In this document: positions 34,802 to 46,040 of the stretch, in pieces
Numbering within the stretch: position 1 is the stretch's first letter
How the letters are laid out: every line of letters starts with the position of its first letter
Source: Romanomermis culicivorax
Lineage: Eukaryota; Nematoda; Enoplea; Mermithida; Mermithidae
Direction: 5' to 3'
NCBI GenBank assembly: GCA_963922205.1
Contig: CAWUHX010000216.1
Coordinates: forward strand, 496,001 to 560,000
Length of the DNA: 64,000 bases
Program-made: the position numbers and the translations under genes
Notes under the pieces: model-generated
Database searches by the model: none
Told to the model about the DNA's origin: nothing
Seen by the model: the letters and a program-made list of their open reading frames with translations, nothing else

Positions 34802-36192
34802 GAAGACGTTGCCGTTTATTGGAGGGCTGCGGCAATCTTGGTTGATGCGATTCCTGATCAGCTTGGTTGACAAGTATTAGTCGCTCTGCGGTTCCCATTT
34901 CGGCTTTAGTTGCGTTGGGGAGGCTACAGACTTTGGCCACATCGTTAGCCAATTGTTTGACATTTGTGAAACTTTTCCCTTGTTCACCGATTGTTAATTG
35001 GTAGAAAACAGGCATTTCAGTCAAAAAGGTGTCAATTACTTGTTTGTGCCGAAAAGTTTGATCCTCATCTTGGTATAACAATTGTACATAAGTCATTACC
35101 TTACTCAAAAACGCGGCTGGTTCTTCTCCGGCTTGGGGGGTGATTGACGCAAGCTCCCATTCGAGGGTCATTTGGTTGCAATCTGGGGTTAATTGGAACA
35201 TAAGGAAATTTTTTGCATCTTCATAGCCTGTCATATCCTGAAACATGTCGCTCGGCTTATCGTGGGTAAGTCGGCGGAGTGGGCTCATCTTGACCTGGTT
35301 GGAAGCATCATATCCAAACTCATTTTTTAAGCGAATGAAAAAGCATAGGAGGCGTTTGTTTGTGGGGGCTCCGTCAATGGCTAGCGGGTGCATATTGTCG
35401 ACAATAGTTTTGATTCAGCTATCTTCTTCATGATGAGACATGCATGGCAAATCATACCGAGGTTGCGGGTGGTCATAATAATCGTCAGCCAGGTAATTCG
35501 AGAAACCAAATGGGTTGGCCGCGGGCTGGGGGTGTCATTGACGTGTGGAACGGGATGTTCCCTCTTCTCCGCCTGCATTACGAGAAAATTAGTTATTGTA
35601 CAGGGTGTTGGTGGACGGCCCTTTAGGTTTGACAGGCACTGGTGGCCGACCATAGGCCAAAACTGGTTCAGTTTCATGGAGAGTCTCGTTCGGGATATAA
35701 ATATTGCGCGTTTCCTCACCATGAAACCATGAGGTCACAGTGGTGGTCTTGGTGTAGGGGGGTTCCCTGCTACTGCTGCGGCCGTGGTCATTGAAATTAA
35801 TTGTTGCAATTGTTCTGCTAGGGCCGCGAAGTGCGCTTTTGTGGATTTTGCTTGCTCTTGGATTTCGTGTTGAACACGTAATTGCTGGGCCTGAAATTGG
35901 TTGGAAATGGTGCCGATGATTTGATCAATTGTTTGGATGGTTGGGACATTGTTCGTTATCTGTGCGGCCGCGGTGCTGAGCTGTTCTAGAGCCTCCCATG
36001 CTTCGATTCAGAAATTGTGAACTTCGTTTGCTACTGCTGCGGTGATTGGTTACTGGAGTGGGGGTGGCAGCTGGGGCCTGCAGTGGGTCAATATTAATGA
36101 AGGAGTCCCAGGAATCAGTTCGGGCGACAGTTGTGTCGTTGTTGACTTGCCCCGTGGTGCTGGGCGGCATTATTTGTGATACGGCCGGTGTG
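34802..36192 (-). pseudogene. gag: gag of element M, 3' portion
   Basis: Continuation of the M gag that begins at 50780 and was split by insertion of P. Pieces in order: 36192-35925 ([16 protein letters not shown], close to the P gag), a broken stretch, then 35393-34802 ([44 protein letters not shown]). These give the capsid core and a basic KRQRLP. At 34801 the text changes in phase into the linker of E (IIPRHLPN), so the nucleocapsid, protease and everything else of M are missing. The M gag is visibly GC-richer than the E part it is joined to. Confidence 0.82.
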
Positions 36193-36196
36193 CTAG
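36193..36196. repeat. Target site duplication CTAG of P (left)
   Basis: ctag before the 5' LTR of P; the partner is ctag at 50456-50459 after the 3' LTR. Joining the M gag at this 4-mer gives a continuous gag. Confidence 0.85.
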
Positions 36197-36781
36197 TGTT
36201 GTAATGTGTTTTCCGCCAATTTTGTTGTTTTGTTAAAGAAAGCAAGTGGCCCGCAGGGCTATGCCGACCATGATGCCCGCTGAGCAACGCGGACCATCAA
36301 CAGTCATCTTACCGTAGTGCATGTCAGTACGCATGCACTGGGTTCTCTCTCAGTATTTCCATTCTTTTTATTATTGATATATACTTTTTACTAAACATGT
36401 GCCCCGCTGGCCGCCATTGCATTATTCTTCGCCTCCCCGCATGCAACTGTCTATTTTTTTTCATGTCCCAGTGCATGGAAGTGGATTGTTTATTTTTCAT
36501 TTCTCGTTTGTCCTCGCCCTGTACGTAAGTATTTGTTTTTCTTTCGATTGCATAACATCAAAAGGTAGAAAACTCACTTCCCTCAGTTTTACGCAATTAG
36601 GGAGACAATTAAGGAAACACCTTTTCCTTATATGGTGGGATAGTTGGTGTCCGGTTTAAGCACAAGCAATTAAGTTAATCGGGTAAACCTGGGCATGGGA
36701 AACACGTATATTAAGGACCAATCCAGGAATCCCAATCCCGCCTGTGACTCATCAGCGCAGGACACAAAACCAAATACAACA
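36197..36781 (+). repeat. 5' LTR of element P
   Basis: TGTTGTAATGTG ... AAATACAACA, 585 bp, with the perfect short terminal inverted repeat TGTTGTA/TACAACA. It contains the pyrimidine-rich ttctctctcagtatt, a T-rich stretch and the sequence tgattgcataacat. The 3' LTR (49882-50455) is 574 bp; the two differ at scattered sites and by a small block near 36256-36282. Confidence 0.95.
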
Positions 36782-36782
36782 C

Positions 36783-36800
36783 TGGTGACCATTTGGATTG
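36783..36800 (+). promoter_or_regulatory. Primer-binding site of P
   Basis: TGGTGACCATTTGGATTG, one base after the LTR. M has TGGTGAACACTTGGATTG at the equivalent place. The cognate tRNA cannot be named with confidence. Confidence 0.7.
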
Positions 36801-36918
36801 TACGCTTCCTTTCCCCGCCGTTGCTTTGCAACAGACTACACCAGCAAGCCTCAAAATTTGACCATGCCGTAGCTGCGCCCAAGGTTACAAGAAAGGTTAT
36901 TATACCATCCAGAAAAAG

Positions 36919-39023
36919 ATGCCGAAAGTAAGCCATACGCGGCCGGACCTCACATGCCTCCCATCGTGATCCAGTTCTCCCAATGCCGCCACAGCCACGC
37001 GCCGCGCCTTGAGTTTTGATCAGATGTTACTGCCGCAACCCACAAATATTGCGCAATCATCAGCGGTACCCACGGTGAGCCTCCCGCCTCATAATCCACC
37101 CTTGTCTACTTTCAGTACCCCTGCGTTGGACGGGACCCCACAACCGCAGGCAAAGCTCATTTCCGCAACCACAGTGATAGCCAGTTCACACACACCACCG
37201 TCTCTGAATCAAAACCCTCTCACTGGGGCCATTATTTGTCCTAATGCGCTAGCCATATCACAAATACCGCTGCCAAGCACCGCTGCCCAAGTTAACAATG
37301 ATCAAACCATCACCAGAACGGACTCTTCGGATTCCTTTATCAATATTGACCCACCGCAGGCCCCAGCCGCCACCCGCCCTTCGACAATCAACCACTGCAG
37401 CAGCCTAGCAATCGCAAACGCCAAAAAAGTCCATAATTTTCGAATCGAAGCACGCGATGCATTGGACCAACTCAGCACCGCCGCCGCACGCATAACCAAC
37501 AATGTTCCCATGGTACAAACGATTGATCAAATTATCGGTGCCATTTCCAATCAATTTTAGGCCCAACAATTACATGTTCAATGCCAAATTCAAGAACAAA
37601 CTAAGGCTACAAACACATGCTTCGCCACCCTCGCAGAACAAAAGCAACAATTAATTTTGACGACTGCGGCCGCAACCAATGCATGTAATCCGCCCACACC
37701 AAGACCACCACCAGTGTCCTCACAGTTTCACCGCGAGGAAACGCAAGATATTTACATCCCAAACAAAACTCTCCATGAAACCAAACCAGCTCAGGTCTTC
37801 GGTCAGCCGCCGATCCAGGTAAAACCTAAAGCGCCATCCACGGATACACTATATAATAACAAATTTTCCCATACCGCACCTGGTGAAGAAGAATTACCCC
37901 GTTCTGCGCCTCAAAGACGCTTCCCGTTCGCGGCAAACCCCTTTGGCTTCTCTGATTACCCGCCCAATGAGTATTATGACCACCTGCAACCACGGTATGA
38001 AATGCTGCGCACATCTCACCGCGAAGAAGATAGCCACATTAAAACAATTGTCGACAATATGCACCCGTTGATTATCCACAGGGCCGTGACAAATAAACGC
38101 CTCTTATGCTTCTTCATTCATCTGGAAACGAGTTCCATTATGACGCTTCCAACCACGTGAAGATGAGTGCACTCCGCCGACACACGAAGATGCCAAAAAT
38201 TTCCACATGTTGTAATTAGCCCCGGATTGCAATCAAATGACTCTCAAATGCGAGCTCGCATCAATCACCCCTGAAGTTGGAGAGGAACCCGCCACGTTTT
38301 TAAGTAAGGTGATGACTTATGTACAATTATTGTATCAGCATGAGGACCAAACCTTTCGGCATAAACAAGTAATTGACACCTTGTTGACAAAAATGCCTGT
38401 TTTCTATCAATTAACCATCAGGGAACAAGCGAAAAGTTTTACGAACATCCAACAATTGGCCGACGACATAGCTAAAGCCCATGGTGTGCTCAATGCAACG
38501 AAAGCCAAAATCAGAACTGCAGAGCGACCCATCCTCGTAAACCAAGCCGACCCGGAAGCGCAACCACCGGGGTCTCCGCAACCTTTTGTTCGCCGTTTCA
38601 AACGCCACCCTAGCATGGATCGCTCGCAGAAATGCTATCGCGACCGCTCCCTTTCAACCGACCGCTGTCCTCAAAATTCAGTGCTGCCACCCACTAAGTT
38701 CCTCTCTTTCCAACCGAATCCACTAGAACAACCTCCGCAACCGCCACCGCACACAGAGATGCTTCTAGAACAACTAATTCAACGATATGATCGTGACTAC
38801 GAAGAACGTAAATCCCGCCAAGGCCCAGAGGAAACTTTACCCAGTAATGGGCAACAAAGCCCTCGCCACCAATCTCAACCCCGAGAGACATACGCAAATC
38901 ACTTGGACCGCTCCGCCAGCGGAGATCGCTCTCGCACCGGGCAATCTTTGGTGCGACGCCCACAAATCCTGCACCCACAATACCGAAGATTGCATCTGGC
39001 TCAAGCAACAAAACACTCAGTAA
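36919..39023 (+). pseudogene. gag: gag of element P
   Basis: Starts at ATG 36919 (MPKVSHT), the same start as the M gag at 50780. Order: Pro/Thr/Ser-rich N-terminus ([26 protein letters not shown]), a helical part ([12 protein letters not shown]), the capsid core ([28 protein letters not shown]), a basic Arg-rich tail and a zinc knuckle CX2HX4HX4C ([16 protein letters not shown]) near 38950-38990. Breaks: TGA at 36967 where M has Arg, TAG at 37558, a one-base frameshift near 38125, loss of a few codons near 38190, and a frameshift before the knuckle. Gag assembles the particle and binds RNA. Confidence 0.9.
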
Positions 39024-39629
39024 ACAACGCGGCAAGAGTTCAACCGTCCAACCTATGCCGCCCACTCACAGCAAACCCACTTTCGGATCAATTCCAACAA
39101 TATCCATGGCCAACGCGATTGGAGACCCCATCCCAGAGCACTGCCCCAGAGAGGTTCAAACCACCTGCGCGGCGCGCGAAATTATTTTTATGAAGGTAAC
39201 TCTATACAACGCCCCAATGAGTTTGTTCAGAACACCTACGCCGTCTACCCAAATCAGCAATTCCGGGCACCCTGGGAACAACACATTCCCTACAACGCCA
39301 TGCCGGCCCCATATGTTACAACGCCTACAGATTCCTCGTGCGCTAGTTCTCAATCCTCCGAGCTACACCTAGCCCTACCGGCGTTACCACCATTCACTAC
39401 CCTATCAAGGACTGCCCTCGATACATGTGCTATCAATCAATCAACTTCTGCCACCAATATGGTCATCCCGTCGAAGGAAATAGTGTCCGCCGCACTGATT
39501 GTGAGCCCCGGGTTAGTCTGTTGGAATGCAACCGGCCGCGCTTTTCAAGACCCTTGTCACATCGGCTCGTCCGTCTGCTAAATCAATAATCTTACGCCGT
39601 CCTCGAAGACTTTTGTTTGCAAATACGCC
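39024..39629 (+). pseudogene. Region between nucleocapsid and protease of P
   Basis: Frames change several times (39055-39372, 39300-39581). Text such as [13 protein letters not shown] and YPNQQFRAPW is Asn/Gln/Tyr-rich, like the same region of E after its knuckle ([16 protein letters not shown]). This is probably the C-terminal gag tail plus a spacer that is not conserved at residue level. Confidence 0.5.
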
Positions 39630-40304
39630 TCTACAAGAGCTTTCCAAATCTCTATTAAACTCGGAGCCCTTAAAGCGCACGCGCTTATCGACACAGGTGC
39701 CCAATGCTCCATATTGTCATCAGGATTAGTCGAACACGCCTTCAACAAACAATCACTCCAACTCCCAATATGTGGTAAAATCAAAGTAGCCGATGGCGCC
39801 ATCGTCAACGCCCACGGCCCAGTAGTAGTCACTATGGAATCCGCTTTTGGTGAACATATGATCAAGTGGGTGATTCTCGAGGATGACAGAAATGATCAAT
39901 GTATCATCGGCACCGATTTTCTGGCACACCTGGATATCCATGCGATTTTGAACTTCAAAGAAAACTATATCGAAATACAAGACAAGAAGTTGCCGCTCAA
40001 AGTAATCGCCTCCGTCCGCCCTCAAACGGAATTGTTTCTAAATGCCGTGAATGATAACATTCTCAAAGAAATTCCCGAAGAGGATCGAGTAAGCTTCTAT
40101 GATGATAAATCCAATATTTTCAGTCAACCCGAAGAAATCGAGGCCGAACAACCAATCGGGCAAGCTCAACCTAGTCCACACCAACCGCCATCCTGGCAGT
40201 TGGAGGTTACCGAGCTGGCCGAGCCAATTTCCTTGTGGCCCAAGTATCTATTTCGATATCCCCGCATTGCCAACAATGGGTCAACAGCACCGTCTTCCCC
40301 ATGA
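39630..40304 (+). pseudogene. pol: Aspartic protease of P
   Basis: Retropepsin that cuts the polyprotein. The frame gives HALIDTGAQCSILSSGLV with the catalytic DTGA at 39690-39701, then GKIKVADGAIV (flap region) and CIIGTDFLAHLDI, the second conserved strand. After about 110 residues an acidic linker follows (EEIEAEQPIGQAQP). The frame ends at 40304 and the reading moves to the RT frame near 40235, so one frameshift separates protease and RT. The protease itself looks intact. Confidence 0.88.
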
Positions 40305-41644
40305 CAACGGCAACCATTCCAGACGTCATCATCCAACTGTTAGCCACATACAATAAAGCCGCCGAGCTCCCAATTGAAACTGCAATGATCAACATTACGA
40401 AAGGTCACTGCCCACTACTTTTCATCAATAATATGCCAAATAGCATCAAACTCTGCCAGAACCAGCTTATCGCAATGGCAAAACACACGCTAGGTTACGC
40501 CGAATCCTATGCCGATTGCCAGGTAGCGACCGCCTCCACTGACCACGATTTGACCGATCTCGATAAGTCATTCCCTTGTCATACTGTGCAGCAAAAATTG
40601 GAGTTCGCCTTGAACAAGATGACCGAAAAAACTTATGTTTCCGCCGCACAAAAAACAAAGGCTCTTTGCATGCTACGACAAAATTGCGACGTTTTCAGCT
40701 TGCCCAGGGACAAACCAACTATCACCAGTGAATTGACTGTCAGCATTGACACAGGCACCGCAAAGCCCGTATCATGCCATTACTACCGCGCTGCAATGAA
40801 GCAAAGACCAATTGTATGCCGCCATATCCAAGAAATGCTTGACAATGATTTTATCAAACAATCCCCCTGGCCCTGGGCTGCGCCGCTATTCCTCGTAAGG
40901 GAGAAAGATGGCTCTTGGCGACCCGTTGTCGACCACCGCGGAATAAATGATGTTACACCAAGCGACAAATTTCCAATCCCGCGCATTGATGATTACTTGG
41001 ATGCCATGGGACAAGCAAAATTTTTCACCACACTCGATCTCAAGGCAGGGTACTGGCAAGTACCCCTCGACAAAGACTCTCGCGACAAAACAACCTTCAT
41101 CTGCCAAGAAGTTTTGTTCCGATTTAAAGTTTTGCCATTCAGTTTGAAGAACGCGCCAGCCAAATTCCAACGCCTAATGGAAAGAATCCTCCGCCCATAC
41201 ATCTGGAAGATTTGCCTCATTTATATCCATGATATTATCATTTTCTTGAATTTGTTTGAAGAACATTTGGAGCATTTACAAATCGTTTTTGACGTCCTCC
41301 GCACAGCCAACCTCGCCCTTCGGCCAGACAAATGTGAATTCCTGCCGCTGCAAGTCAAATTCCTGGGACATCTTCTTAGTGCCCGCAGAATCGCTGCCGA
41401 TCGGGAGAAAGTCAAAGCTATTGTCAAGTATGAATTCCCCAAGACCAAAAAATGTATGCAAAGTTTTCTAGGTTTAGTCCAATGGTGCAAACGATTTATC
41501 CTGAATTTGGCGACATGGTCCAGTCCTTTGTACCGACTCCTATGCAAAGACGCCCAATATATTGCCACGGACGAACACCACGCCGCATTTGAAGGTATCA
41601 AAGCAGCACTCACGTCATCCCCATTTATCCACTACCCAGTCTAG
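40235..41644 (+). pseudogene. pol: Reverse transcriptase of P, active-site change
   Basis: A 469-codon open frame. Linker, then RT motifs in order: [81 protein letters not shown], and [11 protein letters not shown] at 41223-41234 where YxDD is expected. The first Asp of the pair is His (codon CAT), which should abolish polymerisation; E keeps YIDD. The thumb follows ([20 protein letters not shown]) and the frame ends at TAG 41642 (E has Tyr at this codon). The family is Ty3/Gypsy by motif set and domain order. Confidence 0.93.
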
Positions 41645-42462
41645 GATGGAAAAGCTCAATTCGTAATTCAAACTGACGCCAGTACGACCGCCATCGGAGC
41701 AATCTTGTACCAAGAAAACTGAAACGATCAATGGGTCATCGCCTACAATAGCCGTGTACTCACTGATGCCGAAACCTGCTACAGTATGACTGAGCGCGAA
41801 TGCCTCCTCATTGTCTACGGCTTCAGAATGTATGGCCACTATGTTTATGGCCAAAAAGTAATTGTTCGCACCAATCACAAGCCTCTCGAATGGCTCAAAG
41901 ATGAAAAGCAACGAAATTTGCGCCTTCAACGTTTCGCGATAAACCTCCAAGATTATGACTACAAGGTTGAATACGTCAAAGGCAAAGACAATGATTGTGC
42001 CAATTTTTTGTCCAGAAAAGACGACCACGATAAAACGCCGATCCCGAATACCGAAAATTTAACCGCCAAAATTTTCCATAAAGATTTTCACCCTGCTGGT
42101 GCAATATCGACGGCCAACTTAACAGTACCCGATATATTCCCAGCAGCAGCCTCGCCGCCCACCGAGGTCGATGCAAACGTTAACGCCATCACCCATGCAA
42201 TGACCAAAAAGACCATCAGTCAACCCACACTCTCGGATTCAATGCCATTGATCGCCGACTATGCACCGCCTCCAGCCGGAGCCATAACAATCGCCTCCCA
42301 CGATGAAGTTTTACAAGCACAGGCCGCGGACCCCCCTATCATAGCAATCGTCACCTCTCTCCAAAGCCCCAACATTGCAAAGCGCCCACTGATTTTCTTC
42401 ACTGAAGACGGACTTTTGTACTGCCAGATCAATTAAACCAAGCAATTAGTTGTCCCGCATCC
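41645..42462 (+). pseudogene. pol: RNase H domain and spacer of P
   Basis: FVIQTDASTTAIGAILYQ, then a TGA at 41719-41721, [37 protein letters not shown] and [16 protein letters not shown], the usual Ty3 RNase H series including its acidic residues. From about 42040 there is a Pro/Ala-rich spacer to the integrase with a TAA at 42434-42436. The spacer resembles that of E only weakly. Confidence 0.9.
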
Positions 42463-43559
42463 ATGGTTGATCAAATGCTACACCAATTCCACTGTGCAAA
42501 AATTCTGAACCACCAAGGGTCAAACCGCACACTAGCAGTGATCAAAGCTCATTTTTGGTGGCCCCAACTGGAAGAAAACGTCCGTGATTGGATCAAAACC
42601 TGCAAGATTTGTCAACTGACCACACCCCGTACATCACCGCCACCGCCGCTGTTGCCGATTCAACCAAAACATCCTTTTGAGATCGTGGCCACCGATATTG
42701 TCAATATTTCGCCGGTAGAAGAGAAACGCCCATACGTTATTGTTTTTCAGGATTATTTTATGAAATGGGTTTCCGCACATCCAATACCCGACCAAAAGGC
42801 TTCAACAATCGTGGAATGTTTCGTGAACAAGGTCATCCTAACGCATGGTAGCCCGCTTGTTCTCCTTTTGGATCAAGGTGGATGTTTCACATCAAAGCTT
42901 ATGCAAGATATTTGCGACCTACTCAAGATACGAAAAGTCAAAACGAACGGAATGGTCGAGCATTTCAATTGAACGTTAATCGCCCAACTAAAAAAGTACA
43001 CCGTGGATGACCCGGACAACTGGGAGCGATACTTGCCATATGCCGTATTTGCTTACAACGCCACGCCCCATACAGCTACGCGCCACTTGCCTTTCAGCTT
43101 ATTAAGAGGCTACGAACCTTGCATAACCTTCGACTATGACTGTGCACGCCGACTCATGTTGCCGCTCAATTACAACGCTTATCAGCATATTCTCAGGCAA
43201 GCGCAATTCAAGATGCACGAGAAGATAAAAGCTAACCTCGATGCCGCCGCCGCGGTCAGCAAAGAATATTTCGACTGAAAGGCCCACAAACGCGACTTCG
43301 CCATCAAGGACCTTGTCCTTTTGACCAATATGCCCAAGGCAAAAACAAAATCCAACCAGACTTCGTTGGACCTTTTCTAATCACAAATGCATCACGTGCA
43401 ACGGAAAACATTGTCACCATCAATTCACTCGATGCCCCAGGCCACCTGCAAACCGTTTCCACGACGCAATTGAAACCATTCATACCGCGCCCCGCCAAAG
43501 AAGCTTTTGAACTCGAAGTCGGTGGTCCCCGCTTGCCTCACACTTCACGCCGCCAATAG
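42463..43559 (+). pseudogene. pol: Integrase of P
   Basis: The finger is complete: [17 protein letters not shown] with two His and CKICQ with two Cys, separated by [13 protein letters not shown]. Core: VATDIV (first Asp), [14 protein letters not shown] (second Asp), [12 protein letters not shown] (Glu). The residues TAYHPQC found in E between KVQT and NGMVE are missing, an in-frame 21-bp loss beside the catalytic Glu. TGA codons at 42970 and 43276 and a frameshift near 43335 follow. The C-terminal domain (KNKIQPDFVGPFLI, a GPY/F-type motif) ends at TAG 43557. No chromodomain was seen. Confidence 0.9.
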
Positions 43560-44636
43560 TTTGCATCAAAATTATTTCTTTTGTGATATGGCGCTCATCA
43601 CGCCAAGTTGTACATAATTTTCGCATCTGTTTAATTTAGATCATGGCGACCATGTTGACGAGACAACAAGGCAGTTCAAGCGTACCACGAGCAGTAGTCT
43701 CCCTTCACACCATTCACAATCAGTACAGGACTCACCGACTTTACAACATCGCATTACACACCTCCCCCATCCCCACACTTTTGCCGTAGAAGGGGGTTTC
43801 TTCTTTAATGTTAGGTTCTGTTCAGCGCGAGGCCATTCGGTATATTTCCGCCTGACCCTGTCCGCATTCACTCTCATAAGATCAATTGAGAAAGGTTGAT
43901 TTTAGTCCCAATTAACATAGTGGTGTTTGTGTTGCTTTTTGTAACCGTAGTTTTGCATTTTTCTTACTTCACACTTTCTTCACCTTTCAGCGGCTTATTC
44001 TTTTACTATTTCATTTCTACTTTTCGCTTCCAACCACAATAGTAGCATTTTCCAGCCGCTCTCCAAAAATATTTTTCGAAAGGACGACACCCTCGACCTC
44101 GTCCGCTTCTGCAGCCGATGAGCCTCCACCGTACTGCGAATCGATCAACATCATGAATGCTATGTATGATGGGCGGAACAGCAGCCCCATCAAAACGATT
44201 TGAGCTTCCCCTGTGATGGTACTTTTATTTTCATGCTTTCCTTGCTTCTATTTTTTGCATGCTCTTTTGCTTGGGACCCCATGGGAACCCCCACTCTGTA
44301 GCCCCGCCCCAGAACCCATGGTCAGCTGCCGGGATCACTTCATCATCAAGTTGTGGCGCCTACTGCACCACAACCGGCCGCTGCTTTGACTTCTGCATAC
44401 GACAACTCTCATTATCTTGCTATCATAGCCTGTCCCAGTTGCCAAAATGCCCCCGTCAAAGTGACATCACCGCCCAAGCCACCATTTCCCTAGAGCGTGC
44501 TTCCTCCTTTCAAATTGCAAGCAACACCACATCTTTTCTTGGTTCTACTTTAAAGTCACCCTCCTGACTCCATTTCGCTCCCTTGATTTGGTGCCTAATG
44601 TGTCATATGCCAAATATCACGCTCGCTCTTGTTTAA
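43560..44636 (+). other. Gap between pol and 3' frame of P
   Basis: Largely non-coding; a short possible frame starts at ATG 43643 (MATMLTRQQGSSS) but meets a stop after about 50 codons. T-rich pyrimidine stretches at 43960-44030 and 44225-44270 could be splice acceptors or promoter elements for the downstream frame; this is conjecture. E has a gap of similar length. Confidence 0.45.
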
Positions 44637-46040
44637 GAAAACAATGTCAAACGATTGATCCCTGCCGGCGATTTGGAATCCTGGCATGTCTCCATGTATG
44701 CCAGGCCTTGGAATGTGCTACCGCTGCCGATTTTTCTCTCACTTGGAAGTTTGGGGCAGGCCTTGGCCGCCCAACCCACACCAAACTTCCATGGTTACAC
44801 TTTGGTCGGTTTTGACACCGAATAGATCATGGCCGCAGACATGACGAATTTTCAATTTACCGTGCCTATGCCAGCCGATTCCACGGCGTCTAGCTATCCA
44901 CAATATGTTCAACTCACGTTTCCCAACGGCACGATGTTTGTTTTCGAAACTTTCACCGCTACCCCAGAAGACTGGACCGGACTTTTCTCCCTAGTCGACG
45001 GGGAGGACACCATCATCGTTTCCTTTGATGGAGCCGACCATCGAAAATTCCGGACTGACCATCGAAAGAAGAACAAAGATCCCATCATCAAAGCAATCCA
45101 TTTCGATGCGTACTGCGTAATCGGCAACATCGACATCTCCCCGCAGCTATAGGAGCTGGCTCGAAGAATCAGATTCTTTCCCAAAAAACGCACTTTGAAA
45201 GCTACCGTTTCCGCCATGTGGGCACTGGACATTTCCAAACTCACCCTAGGATTCATAGCTGCTTTGCGATTTTTCAACAATCCGTCAACATCATTCCTGC
45301 AATCCGACATTCTTGCGTACGCGGCCCTCGACGCCTACTATCTGCTTTTATTGTTTTTGGCTTTCCCCTGTTAGGGCTTCATCCCCAAGGTCTACAACGC
45401 CCCCGCGTTGTTTCCCCACCACTCCTTTGATGATGGCGAAATTGACCATCTTACCCAGACAATCATCACCCCCTTTCACAACGTTGCGTTGTCAGATGTT
45501 CTATCCCCCGACTCCACCGATCGAATCTACACCACTATTTCGCAAGTCGCCCTACCTGCGATCATGCAAGACGAGGTTCTTTCAGCTTATAAACTTTTCA
45601 TGTACGATTGCATATCGGCGGACCACGGTCGGTCTTTTTGTTTAGGAACGGTGCCAAATGGTTTCCCCAACGTCAAAGTTTTGACGCGTACGACTCATCC
45701 AAGGCTGCTCACCACCCCGAAGGTGCCCAAGAAGAAGAAAAAGAAACAAAAGGATGAGTGGAACAAATCGCCAGATGTCTCCGATGACGAAGATCCGGCC
45801 CTCCAACCACGATTGATATTCGACGATGCGAAACGCCTTCAAGCAGCCATCACCTCGGCCATGAAGAGTAACCTTACCGACCGGATCATTGAACTTCTCA
45901 ACTTCCCAGTTTTGCTGATGTACAAATTGGCTATTCGAGATCGACTTCAATATGATGACCCCACCTTGCCACTGATTCCGCACGAAGTTGACGACCTACT
46001 GATTGAACACCTTGCCGCCCATCAACCACTTCGGCAATGA
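44637..46040 (+). pseudogene. DEDDy 3'-5' exonuclease-like protein of P
   Basis: One phase is protein-like from 44637 to 46040, interrupted only by three TAG stops (44823, 45150, 45372). The N-terminal 60 residues match the E homologue (VKRLIPAGDLESW). Motif I is GYTLVGFDTE (44796-44822), then a strand-rich part VQLTFPNGTMFVFE. Motif II is DTIIVSFDGAD, then FDAYCVIGNID and KKRTLKATVSAMW. Motif III is DILAYAALDAYYLLLL with Tyr at 45318 and Asp at 45330. YAALDAYxLL is very like the third motif of RNase D/WRN exonucleases, and spacing of about 170 residues from motif I to III fits the family. A C-terminal extension of 210 residues with a KKKKKKQK cluster follows. No signal peptide or membrane segment, so not an env. 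Expected role, inferred: trimming nucleic-acid 3' ends. Confidence 0.68.

Noticed and set aside
38694-39065. Minus-strand frame in the P gag
   Set aside because: Shadow of the gag on the opposite strand; the plus strand has the zinc knuckle and homology to E.
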